A DNA stretch of 64,000 bases, taken from the NCBI RefSeq assembly GCF_014489615.1, contig NZ_CP060825.1, forward strand, positions 6,122,001 through 6,186,000, read 5' to 3'. The first letter of the stretch is position 1, and every line of letters starts with the position of its first letter. Under the pieces are notes generated by a model. The model was given only the letters and a program-made list of their open reading frames with translations, did not search any database and was not told where the DNA came from. This document shows positions 35,300 through 43,972 of the stretch, piece after piece. Made by a program: the position numbers and the translations under genes. This DNA is from Streptomyces genisteinicus. GTDB taxonomy: Bacteria; Actinomycetota; Actinomycetes; Streptomycetales; Streptomycetaceae.

Positions 35300-36502
35300 A
35301 TGCGCCGAAGAACAGCCCTCCCCTCCCTGGTGTCCGCCGCGGCGCTCGCCGCCGCGCTGCTCACGGTTCCGGCGGCCGCGGCCGGCCACCAGGAGGACAG
35401 GGCCCAGGGCCCGTCCGCCACCCGCCTGTACACCCCGCCGGCCAACCCCGGCGCGTACGACCAGGCGCTGGCCCTCGCGCGCTCCGGACGGTTCGCCGAC
35501 GCCGCCGGGATCGTGGCGATGGCCCACACGCCCCAGGCCGTCTGGTACGGCGACCAGACCCCGGCCGAGGTCGAGGCCTCCGCGCGCAAGGTCGTCCGCG
35601 ACGCGGCCCGCAAGCGGACGCTGCCCGTGCTGGCGCTCTACAACGTGCCGGGCCGGGACTGCTCCAACTACTCCGGCGGCGGGGCCTCCACGACCGCCGA
35701 GTACAAGGAGTGGATCGACGCCGTCGCCCGCGGCGTCGGAGACCGCCCGGCGATGGTGGTCCTCGAACCCGACTCGCTCGCCCTGCTGCCCGCCGACTGC
35801 GGCCAGGACGACGCCCAGGGCACGAAGACGGCCGCCCGCTACGAGGAGGTGCGCTACGCGGTGGACACCCTGGAGCCGCTGGCCGGCACCCGGGTCTACC
35901 TCGACACCGGCCACCCCGGCTGGCACGGCGTCGAGTCGATCGTGCCCCGGCTCCTGCGCGCGGGCGTCGGCGAGGCGACCGGCTTCTACACCAACGCCTC
36001 CAACTACCGCACCGAGGAGGACAGCCACTGGTACGGCACGCTCATCTCGTCCTGCATCGGCTACGTCCAGGACGGCGGTGACGCCGCCGCCTGCCCCAAC
36101 CAGTACTGGCCGAAGGCGGACGCCGAGAACTGGCTCAAGGAGAACGTGACCACGCCCCTCGAGAAGCGCAAGCACTTCGTGACCGACACCAGCCGGAACG
36201 GACTGGGCCCCTGGACGGCCCCGCCCGGCAAGTACCCGGACGCGCAGGACTGGTGCAACCCGCCCGCGCGCGGACTGGGCGACCGCCCCACCCTGAACAC
36301 CGGTGACCCGCTGTACGACGCCAAGCTGTGGATCAAGATCCCCGGCGAGTCGGACGGTCTGTGCCTGCGCGGCACCGAGGGACCGGAGGACCCGGAGCGC
36401 GGCATGGTCGACCCGGCGGCGGGGCACTGGTTCCCCGAGCAGGCGCTGGAGCTCGTGCGGCTCGCCGAGCCGCCGCTGCTCGGGCACCGGCCCGTCGACT
36501 GA
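35300..36502 (+). CDS. Secreted glycoside hydrolase family 6 cellulase
   Basis: A 400-residue exported GH6 enzyme (endo-1,4-beta-glucanase or cellobiohydrolase, inverting). Signal peptide about 1-28 (MRRRTALPSLVSAAALAAAL, ending AAA). The two GH6 signatures are intact: LALYNVPGRDCSNYSGGG with the catalytic acid Asp, and MVVLEPDSLALL. Later DTGHPGWHG, DTSRNGLGPW and the WIKIPGESDG stretch form the active-site tunnel or cleft. There is no carbohydrate-binding module and no linker, so it should act on soluble or amorphous substrate. A CebR box upstream links it to cellulose-derived sugars. Confidence 0.93.
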   Translation: MRRRTALPSLVSAAALAAALLTVPAAAAGHQEDRAQGPSATRLYTPPANPGAYDQALALARSGRFADAAGIVAMAHTPQAVWYGDQTPAEVEASARKVVRDAARKRTLPVLALYNVPGRDCSNYSGGGASTTAEYKEWIDAVARGVGDRPAMVVLEPDSLALLPADCGQDDAQGTKTAARYEEVRYAVDTLEPLAGTRVYLDTGHPGWHGVESIVPRLLRAGVGEATGFYTNASNYRTEEDSHWYGTLISSCIGYVQDGGDAAACPNQYWPKADAENWLKENVTTPLEKRKHFVTDTSRNGLGPWTAPPGKYPDAQDWCNPPARGLGDRPTLNTGDPLYDAKLWIKIPGESDGLCLRGTEGPEDPERGMVDPAAGHWFPEQALELVRLAEPPLLGHRPVD

Positions 36503-36526
36503 CCCACGGGGCGCGGTGCGCCCCTC

Positions 36527-36563
36527 ACGGGCCGGATCCGCGCGCGGCGCGGGTCCGGCCCGT
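36527..36563 (+). terminator. Hairpin terminator behind GH6 gene
   Basis: Arms ACGGGCCGGA (36527-36536) and TCCGGCCCGT (36554-36563) pair perfectly, with a further inner GC-rich stem. It is 24 bp after the stop. Confidence 0.7.
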
Positions 36564-36769
36564 TCTGCCGCCGGGCCGTCGCCGGGCCGTTCCGTTCCCG
36601 GCTGCCGGGGGCGTTGCGCCGGGACGGGGGCGCTCGCGCAGGGCGCGAGGCGGTGCGGCAGCGGACGGGCCGGGCGGACGGGCCGGGTGAACGTCCGGGC
36701 CGTGGCGGCCGTATCTGTCGGCGGCGGGCCGCACGAGGGCACCCGCCGCCGCAGGCAGGGAGGCCCACC

Positions 36770-38326
36770 GTGGCAGGCAGCGACGTCACCGCGCTGTTCG
36801 GCGCGTCCACCGCGCACAGCCCGTCGTACTTCACCCTCACCCGGGCGGCCGACGCGCGGCCGGGCGACATCGTCGACTTCTGCATCCCCTGCAACCCGTA
36901 CTTCCCGACACCCGCCATGTTCGACCGGCTCGGCGCCTCGCTGCGCGAGATCCTGACGTACTACCCGAGCAGCGCGGAGACCGTCACGGCCGAACTCTGC
37001 GGCCTGCTCGGCCTCAACCCGGCCACCGTGGCGATGGGGAACGGCTCCACGGAGCTGATCACCTGGATCGACCACCTGCTGGTGCGCGAGTCGCTCGCGG
37101 TGCCCGTGCCCACCTTCGGGCGGTGGACCGACCAGCCGACGGAGACGGGCAAGCGCGTGGACATGCTGCTGCTCCCGGAGGCGCACGGCTTCGCCCTCGA
37201 TCCGGAGGCGTTCGCCCGCTTCGTCGAGACCCGCGGTTCGCGCGCCGCCGTCATCTGCAACCCCAACAACCCGGACGGCGGCCTGCTGCCGAAAGCTCAG
37301 GTCCTCGCGCTCCTCGACCGGCTCCAGGACCTCGATCTGGTCGTCGTCGACGAGTCGTTCCTCGAGTTCGCCGACGACGGCGCCCGGACCAGTGTGGCCG
37401 CGGAGGCGGTGCTGCGGCCCAACGCGCTCGTGCTGCGCAGCCTCGGCAAGAACTTCGGACTGCACGGGGTGCGCTTCGGCTACCTGGTCGCCCATCCCGG
37501 CCTCGCCGGCCGGATCAGGGCAGCCCTGCCGAAGTGGAACCTCAACTCCTTCGCCGAGGCGGTGGTGTTCATGCTGCGCGACCACCGCGACGCGTACGCG
37601 GAGAGCCTGCGCCGGGTCCGCGGCGACCGGTACGAGATGATCCGCCGCCTGTCGCAGCTGCCCGGGCTGACGGTGTACCCCTCGCAGGGCAACTTCGTCT
37701 ACGTGCGGCTCCCCGCGGGCGTCGACGGCGCCCTGCTGCGCGACCGGCTCCTGACCGGACACGGCGTGCTGGTGCGTGAGTGCGGCAACAAGATCGGCAG
37801 CTCCAGCCGCTTCGTCCGGCTCGTGGTGCGCCCTCAGGCCGACGTCGCGCGCCTGGTGTCGGCGATGGAACAGGTGCTCTACGGCCGCACCGCACACCAT
37901 CCCGCCGCCGCGCCGGCCCCGGAGGCGCGGCCGGCCGACGGCCGGGGGCTCATCGCGGTCCGGCCTGCGTTCGACGCGCCCGCGCCGCTTCCCGGACCGT
38001 CCGCGCCACTTCCCGGACCGTCGGCGCCCGTGCCGCTTCCCGGGTCCGCCGTGTCGGCCCAGCTTCCCGGGCCCGCCGGGATGCTGTACCCGGCAGCCCT
38101 GCTGCCTCCGGGAGCGGTGCCGCCCACGGGTCCCGTCGCCGTGCCGTACGCCGGTCCCGTCGCCGTGCCGCCTGCCGGTGGTCCCGGCGGGGCCGTCGCG
38201 CCACCGCCGGGTGCGGGGGAGGCGGAAACGCCCCCCGGGCCCGCCCGCACCGGGCTGTCCCGGGCCATGACCGCCGGCTACACCTCGGGCACGGCCGCGG
38301 TCGACCGGATCGTCGCCGGCACCTGA
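36770..38326 (+). CDS. PLP-dependent class I/II aminotransferase with Pro-rich C-terminal extension
   Basis: A 518-residue protein. Residues about 1-375 form a fold-type I aminotransferase of the HisC/CobD-like group: FCIPCNPYFPTPAMFDR, GNGSTELITWIDHLL, VICNPNNPDGG (PLP and substrate contact), VVVDESFLEFADD and the PLP-binding lysine in RSLGKNFGLHGVRFGY (about residue 227). The C-terminal 140 residues are low-complexity, with PLPGPSAP-type and PVAVPxAGP repeats, and are probably disordered; histidinol-phosphate aminotransferases lack this. GTG 36770 has GGGAGG 6 nt upstream. It is not beside other his genes, so histidine biosynthesis is not implied; an amino-phosphate or decarboxylase role is equally possible. 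Confidence 0.8.
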   Translation: MAGSDVTALFGASTAHSPSYFTLTRAADARPGDIVDFCIPCNPYFPTPAMFDRLGASLREILTYYPSSAETVTAELCGLLGLNPATVAMGNGSTELITWIDHLLVRESLAVPVPTFGRWTDQPTETGKRVDMLLLPEAHGFALDPEAFARFVETRGSRAAVICNPNNPDGGLLPKAQVLALLDRLQDLDLVVVDESFLEFADDGARTSVAAEAVLRPNALVLRSLGKNFGLHGVRFGYLVAHPGLAGRIRAALPKWNLNSFAEAVVFMLRDHRDAYAESLRRVRGDRYEMIRRLSQLPGLTVYPSQGNFVYVRLPAGVDGALLRDRLLTGHGVLVRECGNKIGSSSRFVRLVVRPQADVARLVSAMEQVLYGRTAHHPAAAPAPEARPADGRGLIAVRPAFDAPAPLPGPSAPLPGPSAPVPLPGSAVSAQLPGPAGMLYPAALLPPGAVPPTGPVAVPYAGPVAVPPAGGPGGAVAPPPGAGEAETPPGPARTGLSRAMTAGYTSGTAAVDRIVAGT

Positions 38327-38374
38327 CCTCCGCGCTGCCGGGCGACGCGGGCGGCCGGGCGGCCGGCGGCCCCA

Positions 38375-38401
38375 CCTTGCGGACACATCCTGTCCGCAAG
38401 G
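38375..38401. promoter_or_regulatory. Perfect inverted repeat upstream of AlkZ-like gene
   Basis: Arms CCTTGCGGACA (38375-38385) and TGTCCGCAAGG (38391-38401), 11 of 11 paired, spacer CATCC. It ends 19 bp before the ATG at 38420 and 6 bp before the -10-like TACCGT. It may be an operator, or a terminator for the aminotransferase gene that stops 49 bp upstream. Confidence 0.55.
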
Positions 38402-38419
38402 CTCGATACCGTCGGCCCC

Positions 38420-39535
38420 ATGGCCACCAAGGCGAACCCTCCCCTGCTCGGCGTCCGCGCCCTCAACCGCGCCACCCTGGAGCGCCAGCTCCTGCTCCGG
38501 CGCACGCCGCGCACCGCGATGTCCGCCGAGGCGGCCGTCGCGCACCTCGTGGGACTCCAGGCGCAGAACGTGAAGCCGCCCTACTTCGCCCTCGCCGCCC
38601 GGCTCCAGGACTTCGACCCGCGCGACCTGTCGTCGGCCATGGCCGACCGCACGGTGGCGCGTCTGGTGACCCTGCGGTCCACCGTCCACACCCACACCGC
38701 CGACGACTGCCTGACGCTGCGCCCCCTGGTCCAGGCGGCCCGGGACCGCGAACTGCACCAGTTCCGCAAAGGGCTCGCCGGGGTCGACCCGACCCGCCTC
38801 GCCGGCATCGTGCGCGACCTCGTGGAGGAGGAGCCGCGGACCATGCGGCAGCTGCGGGAGGCGCTTCTCGTCCACTGGCCCGACGCCGACCCCTTCGCGC
38901 TCTCCGTCGCCGCCCGCTGCACCCTGCCCCTGGTCCAGGTCACCCCGCGCGGGCTGTGGGGCGCGAGCGGACAGGTCGCGCTGACCACCGCCGAACACTG
39001 GCTGGGCCGGTCCGCCGAGCCCGCGGCCCCCGCCGACGGCACCGTGCTGCGCTATCTCGCAGCCTTCGGGCCCGCGTCGGTGAAGGACATGCAGCTGTGG
39101 TCGGGACTGACCCGGATGCGCGAGGTGTTCGAACGCCTGCGCCCCCGGCTCCTGGTCTTCCGGGACGAGCAGGGCACCGAGCTGTTCGACCTTCCCGACG
39201 CTCCCCGCCCCGACCCCGCCACCCCGGCCCCGCCCCGCCTGCTGCCCGAGTTCGACAACCTCCTGCTCTCCCACGCGGACCGCACACGCGTGGTGCCCGC
39301 CGAGTACAAGGGCCGCACCTGGACGGGCAACCAGGCACACCGCACCTTCCTGGCCGACGGATTCCTGGCGGGGATCTGGGACCTCGACGAGACGGGCGAC
39401 ACCGCGATCCTGACCGTCCGCCCCTTCGGCCCGCTCACCCGCGCCCTGCGCGCCGCCCTCGCCGGGGAGGCCGAGCGCACCCTCGCCCTGATGTCCGCCG
39501 CGCTCCGCCACGACGTCCGCTTCGCGGAGTCCTGA
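38420..39535 (+). CDS. Winged-helix (HTH_42/AlkZ-like) DNA glycosylase family protein
   Basis: A 371-residue member of the HTH_42 superfamily, which includes AlkZ and E. coli YcaQ, glycosylases that remove bulky or crosslinked alkylated bases. The family's catalytic Q-x-Q is visible as GLQAQNVKPPYFALAARL (about 45-62), and the conserved hairpin or wHTH region includes HTHTADDC and LVTLRSTVHTH. The C-terminal half has LLPEFDNLLLSHADR, another family signature. ATG 38420 follows TACCGT by 7 nt, with no SD, so it looks leaderless. Family members outside antibiotic clusters are poorly studied; a DNA-repair role is likely but not shown. Confidence 0.82.
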   Translation: MATKANPPLLGVRALNRATLERQLLLRRTPRTAMSAEAAVAHLVGLQAQNVKPPYFALAARLQDFDPRDLSSAMADRTVARLVTLRSTVHTHTADDCLTLRPLVQAARDRELHQFRKGLAGVDPTRLAGIVRDLVEEEPRTMRQLREALLVHWPDADPFALSVAARCTLPLVQVTPRGLWGASGQVALTTAEHWLGRSAEPAAPADGTVLRYLAAFGPASVKDMQLWSGLTRMREVFERLRPRLLVFRDEQGTELFDLPDAPRPDPATPAPPRLLPEFDNLLLSHADRTRVVPAEYKGRTWTGNQAHRTFLADGFLAGIWDLDETGDTAILTVRPFGPLTRALRAALAGEAERTLALMSAALRHDVRFAES

Positions 39536-39673
39536 GACCGGGCGCCGCCGGGGGTGCGGGCGCCCGTGCCGGTGCTCCGCACGGGGCGCCCACGCCGAAC
39601 GGCCCGGCCCGCCCGGGACGCGACGGGCGTACCCGGTCCTCGTGCCGCCCCCGGCGGCCCCCGCCGCGTCGCG

Positions 39674-40504
39674 CTACGGAAGCAGCCCCGCCCGGCGGGC
39701 CGCCGTCACGGCTTCCAGACGGGTGCGCACCCCCAGCTTGCGCATCGCCGACCGCAGGTAGCTCTTGACCGTCTCCTGCCGCAGCCCGAGCCGGGCGGCG
39801 GCGGACGCGTTGGTCGCGCTGCCCGCCACGCAGCTCAGCACGTCCAGTTCGCGCGGCGCGAGGGCCGCGGCCGGTCCCGCCGGCCGCCCTCCGCCCGCCC
39901 CGGCGAGCCGTGCGCACACCTCCAGCAGCTCCTCGCGCAGCGCCGGATCGGTGATCCGGGGCGCCAGCGCCCGCAGATCGCCGTGGGCCTCGCGGACCGC
40001 CTCCCAGGCGCCCGGCTCACCGCCGGGCGGCTCCCGGACCGCGGCGATCGCCGCCTCGGTCCCGTCCCTGACGGCGAGCGCCTGCTCCACGTCCCGGGCC
40101 GCCGCGACCGCCGCGTCGAGCACCCGGTCGCCGAGCGCCAGCGGTTGCCTCAGCGCCCCGTACAGGACGCCCCGCACCGCGCGGCCCACGACGACCGGGA
40201 CGGCGACCACGGACCGCAGCCCCTCGGCCGCCACGGCCGCGTCGTACTCGTGGCTGATGTGGCGGGCCTGCGGGTAGTCGGCCACCGCGCACGGCCGGGA
40301 CAGCGCCATCGACCGGCCGCCGAGCCCGTTGCCGCTGCGGATCGCCAGGCCCCGCAGCGCGCCCGTGGCCGCGCCCGTCAGCTCCGCGATGCGCAGCGGA
40401 CCGCCGCCGTCGAGGAGGCCGCCGAACGCGACGGGCAGCCCGGTCGAACGCCTCAGCCGCAGCAGTGCCGTCCGCATCTCCGCCGCTCCGCCGGCTCCTG
40501 TCAC
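39674..40504 (-). CDS. GAF-domain LuxR-type transcriptional regulator
   Basis: A 276-residue regulator with an N-terminal GAF-like sensor (about 15-165: LPVAFGGLLDGGGPLRI, RSVVAVPVVVGRAVRGVLYG) and a C-terminal LuxR HTH (about 210-270: LAPRELDVLSCVAGS, LGLRQETVKSYLRSAMRKLG). GTG 40504 has AGGAGGG upstream. It is divergent, 113 bp away, from two acyl-CoA ligase genes and likely controls them; this arrangement resembles regulators of aromatic or medium-chain acid catabolism, in which an acyl-CoA or acid is sensed. The ligand is unknown. Confidence 0.85.
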   Translation of the reverse strand: MTGAGGAAEMRTALLRLRRSTGLPVAFGGLLDGGGPLRIAELTGAATGALRGLAIRSGNGLGGRSMALSRPCAVADYPQARHISHEYDAAVAAEGLRSVVAVPVVVGRAVRGVLYGALRQPLALGDRVLDAAVAAARDVEQALAVRDGTEAAIAAVREPPGGEPGAWEAVREAHGDLRALAPRITDPALREELLEVCARLAGAGGGRPAGPAAALAPRELDVLSCVAGSATNASAAARLGLRQETVKSYLRSAMRKLGVRTRLEAVTAARRAGLLP

Positions 40505-40617
40505 GCGTCGTCCCTCCTGTCGGCGCCGCCCGGGGACGACACCCCCGTCCGGGGGTAGTGAGATCTGCGTCACCGATTACACGATGGCGGACGCCGGTCC
40601 CGCAACGAGGAGGACAC

Positions 40618-42300
40618 ATGACGTCAGGCAGCGCGACGGAGAGGTTCCGGTCGGCCCGGGACTTCCTGCTGCGACACCGGGAGGACTGGGCGGCGGCCCG
40701 GGACGGCTTCGCCTGGCCCCGGTTCGAGCACTTCAACTGGGCGCTCGACTGGTTCGACGTCATCGCACGGGACAACGACCGCACGGCCCTGCACATCGTG
40801 GAGGAGGACGGCACCGAGGTCCGGGTGAGCTTCGCCGCCATGGCCCGCCGCTCCGACAAGGTCGCCAACTGGCTCCGCGCACAGGGCGTCACGGCCGGCG
40901 ACCGCATCCTCGTCATGCTCGGCAACCAGACCGAACTCTGGGAGACCGCGCTCGCCGCCATGAAGCTGCGCGCCGTCGTGATCCCGGCGACCCCGCTGCT
41001 CGGCCCCGCCGACCTCCTCGACCGGGTGGAGCGCGGCCGCGTCCGGCACATCGTCGCCCGCCCCGAGGACACCGCCAGGTTCGCGGCCGTCCCCGGCGAC
41101 CTCACCCGCATCTGCGCCGGCGACCCGGAGGGCGCGGAGGGCTGGCTCCCGTACGCCGCGGCCGACGCCGCCCCCGGCGTCTTCGCACCCGACGGGCCGA
41201 CCCGGTCCGACGCGACCCTGATGCTCTACTTCACCTCCGGCACCACGGCGAGCCCCAAACTGGTCGAGCACACCCACGTGTCCTATCCGGTCGGGCACCT
41301 GGCGACCATGTACTGGATCGGCCTGAAGCCCGGTGACGTCCACCTGAACATCTCCTCGCCCGGCTGGGCCAAGCACGCCTGGTCGAACCTCTTCGCCCCG
41401 TGGAACGCCGAGGCCACCGTCTTCATCCACAACTACTCCCGGTTCGACGCCGCCCGGCTGATGGCCGAGATGGACCGGGCCGGCGTCACCAGCTTCTGCG
41501 CCCCGCCGACGGTGTGGCGCATGCTGATCCAGGCCGACCTCGGCTCCCTCGCCACGCCGCCGCGCGAGGTCGTCGCCGCCGGGGAGCCGCTCAACCCGGA
41601 GGTCGTCGAAGCGGTCCGCCGCGCCTGGGGCGTCGCCGTCCGCGACGGGTTCGGCCAGACCGAGACCGCCGTACAGGTCTCCAACAGCCCCGGCCAGCCG
41701 CTGAAGAGCGGCTCCATGGGCCGCCCCAGCCCCGGCTACACGGTGGAGCTCCTCGACCCCGTCACGGGCGAACCCGGGGCGCGGGAGGGCGAGATCGCGC
41801 TCGACCTCACCACGGCGCCGGTCGGCCTGATGACCGGCTACCACGGCGACCCGGAACGCACCGCCGAGGCGATGGCCGGGGGCTTCTACCGCACCGGCGA
41901 CATCGGCTCCCGCGACGACGACGGCTACATCACCTACATCGGCCGTTCCGACGACGTGTTCAAGGCGAGCGACTACAAGATCAGCCCCTTCGAGCTGGAG
42001 AGCGCCCTGCTCGAACACGAGGCCGTCGCCGAGGCCGCCGTGGTGCCCGCCCCCGACCCGCTGCGCCTCGCGGTGCCGAAGGCGTACGTGGTGCTCGCCG
42101 AGGGATGGAAGCCCGGACCGGAGACCGCCCGGCTGCTGTTCGAGCACTCGCGGGCCGTTCTCGCGCCCTACAAGCGCATCCGGCGGCTGGAGTTCGCCGA
42201 CCTGCCCAAGACCGTGTCGGGGAAGATCCGCCGGGTCGAGCTCCGGCGGCTGACGGCCGAGGGCTCGGCCGCCGAGTACGCGGAAGGAGACCTGCGGTGA
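40618..42300 (+). CDS. AMP-dependent acyl-CoA synthetase (medium-chain/benzoate type)
   Basis: A 560-residue adenylate-forming ligase. Motifs: P-loop YFTSGTTASPKLVEHTH (about 204), LNISSPGWAKHAWSN, AAGEPLNPEVV, DGFGQTE (about 342), YRTGDIGSRDDDGYITYIGRSDDVFKASDYKI region (about 420-455) and the catalytic lysine near the end in KTVSGKIRRVELR. The SxGWAKH segment and overall pattern are those of the medium-chain acyl-CoA/benzoate-CoA synthetase branch rather than of acetyl-CoA synthetase. SD GAGGAGGA precedes ATG 40618. Its stop overlaps the next GTG (GTGA), so two ligases are made together. Confidence 0.88.
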   Translation: MTSGSATERFRSARDFLLRHREDWAAARDGFAWPRFEHFNWALDWFDVIARDNDRTALHIVEEDGTEVRVSFAAMARRSDKVANWLRAQGVTAGDRILVMLGNQTELWETALAAMKLRAVVIPATPLLGPADLLDRVERGRVRHIVARPEDTARFAAVPGDLTRICAGDPEGAEGWLPYAAADAAPGVFAPDGPTRSDATLMLYFTSGTTASPKLVEHTHVSYPVGHLATMYWIGLKPGDVHLNISSPGWAKHAWSNLFAPWNAEATVFIHNYSRFDAARLMAEMDRAGVTSFCAPPTVWRMLIQADLGSLATPPREVVAAGEPLNPEVVEAVRRAWGVAVRDGFGQTETAVQVSNSPGQPLKSGSMGRPSPGYTVELLDPVTGEPGAREGEIALDLTTAPVGLMTGYHGDPERTAEAMAGGFYRTGDIGSRDDDGYITYIGRSDDVFKASDYKISPFELESALLEHEAVAEAAVVPAPDPLRLAVPKAYVVLAEGWKPGPETARLLFEHSRAVLAPYKRIRRLEFADLPKTVSGKIRRVELRRLTAEGSAAEYAEGDLR

Positions 42301-43904
42301 CCGCCCTGTCGTACGCGCACGGAGCCTCGGACACCCCGCTGCTCGGGGACACCATCGGCGCGAACCTCGACCGGGCGGTCGCCGCCTGGCCCGACCGGGA
42401 GGCCCTGGTCGACGTCGCCGCCGGCACCCGCTGGACCTACGCCGAGTTCGGGGACGCCGTGCGGCAGCTCGCCCGGGGCCTGCTCGGCTCCGGGGTCGCC
42501 AAGGGCGACCGGGTCGGGATCTGGGCGGTCAACTGCGCGGAGTGGGTGCTGGTCCAGTACGCCACCGCCCGTATCGGCGCCGTCATGGTCACCATCAATC
42601 CGGCCTACCGCGCCCACGAGCTCGCGTACGTGCTCGGCCAGGCGGGCGTCTCGCTGCTCGTCGCCTCGCAGAGCCACCGGACCAGCGACTACCGCGCGAT
42701 GGTGGAGTCCGTGCGCGGCGAGTGCCCCGGGCTGCGGGCCGTCCACTACATCGGGGACGGCTCCTGGGACCTCCTCCTCGACGCCGCCCGCACCGTCGAC
42801 GACGCGCAACTGGCCGCGCGCGAGGCCCTGCTGTCCTGCGACGACCCCGTCAACATCCAGTACACCTCCGGCACCACCGGCTTCCCCAAGGGCGCGACGC
42901 TCTCCCACCACAACATCCTGAACAACGGCTACTCCGTCGGCGGGACGATCGCCTACACGGAGCGCGACCGGGTGTGCCTCCCGGTGCCCTTCTACCACTG
43001 CTTCGGCATGGTCATGGGGAATCTGGCGGCCACCTCGCACGGTGCGTGCATGGTGATCCCCGCCCCGTCGTTCGACCCGGCGGCGACGCTGCGCGCGGTC
43101 GAACAGGAGCGGTGCACCTCGCTGTACGGGGTGCCCACCATGTTCATCGCCGAACTGAACCTCCCGGACTTCGGCTCGTACGACCTCTCCACCCTGCGCA
43201 CCGGGATCATGGCTGGGTCGCCGTGCCCGGTCGAGGTCATGAAGCGGGTGGTCACCGAGATGCACATGGCGGAGGTCTCCATCTGCTACGGCATGACCGA
43301 GACGTCCCCCGTCTCCACCCAGACCCGTCGCGACGACGACCTGGAGCGCCGCACGGGCACGGTGGGCCGGGTCCTTCCGCACATCGAGGTGAGGATCGCC
43401 GACCCGGTGACCGGGGTGACGCTGCCCCGCGGCGAGGCGGGCGAACTGTGCACCCGCGGCTACAGCGTGATGCTCGGCTACTGGGAGCAGCCGGAGAAGA
43501 CCGCCGAGGCCGTCGACGCGGGCCGCTGGATGCACACCGGCGACCTCGCGGTGATGCGCGAGGACGGCTGCGTCCAGATCGTCGGCCGGATCAAGGACAT
43601 GATCATCCGCGGTGGGGAGAACGTGTACCCGCGGGAGATCGAGGAGTTCCTCCACGCCCATCCCGGGATCGCCGACGTGCAGGTGGTCGGCGTGCCGGAC
43701 GACCGCTACGGGGAGGAGATCCTGGCCTGCGTCGTCCCCCGGGACGCCGGCGCCCCGCCCTCGCTGGAGGACATCACCGCGTTCTGCCGCGAGCGGCTGG
43801 CGCACTACAAGATCCCGCGCCGGCTGGAGATCCTCGACGAGTTCCCGATGACGGTCAGCGGCAAGGTCCGCAAGGTCGAACTCCGCCGCCGTTTCGGGGA
43901 GTGA
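42297..43904 (+). CDS. AMP-dependent fatty acyl-CoA ligase
   Basis: A 535-residue adenylate-forming enzyme of the FadD/medium-chain fatty acyl-CoA ligase type. Motifs: YTSGTTGFPKGATLSHHN (about 185), LPVPFYHCFGMVMG, YGMTETSPVSTQTR (about 330), the hinge GRIKDMIIRGGENVYPREIE (about 433) and catalytic lysine in TVSGKVRKVEL (about 522). It starts with GTG overlapping the upstream stop (GTGA) with GGAAGGAG before it. The pair of ligases with different specificity suggests a substrate range or two steps of one catabolic route controlled by the divergent GAF-LuxR protein. Confidence 0.88.
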   Translation: MTALSYAHGASDTPLLGDTIGANLDRAVAAWPDREALVDVAAGTRWTYAEFGDAVRQLARGLLGSGVAKGDRVGIWAVNCAEWVLVQYATARIGAVMVTINPAYRAHELAYVLGQAGVSLLVASQSHRTSDYRAMVESVRGECPGLRAVHYIGDGSWDLLLDAARTVDDAQLAAREALLSCDDPVNIQYTSGTTGFPKGATLSHHNILNNGYSVGGTIAYTERDRVCLPVPFYHCFGMVMGNLAATSHGACMVIPAPSFDPAATLRAVEQERCTSLYGVPTMFIAELNLPDFGSYDLSTLRTGIMAGSPCPVEVMKRVVTEMHMAEVSICYGMTETSPVSTQTRRDDDLERRTGTVGRVLPHIEVRIADPVTGVTLPRGEAGELCTRGYSVMLGYWEQPEKTAEAVDAGRWMHTGDLAVMREDGCVQIVGRIKDMIIRGGENVYPREIEEFLHAHPGIADVQVVGVPDDRYGEEILACVVPRDAGAPPSLEDITAFCRERLAHYKIPRRLEILDEFPMTVSGKVRKVELRRRFGE

Positions 43905-43972
43905 GCGCCGGGGCCCGCCCGGCGTCCACCGGGCGGGCACCGGCACCTCGTGGCCGGGGTCTCCCGTGACCG

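Noticed and set aside
34733..39511. A 1592-codon open frame on the minus strand
   Set aside because: It lies opposite XdhC, the GH6 cellulase, the aminotransferase and the AlkZ-like gene; it has low-complexity composition and no domain. It is a high-GC shadow.
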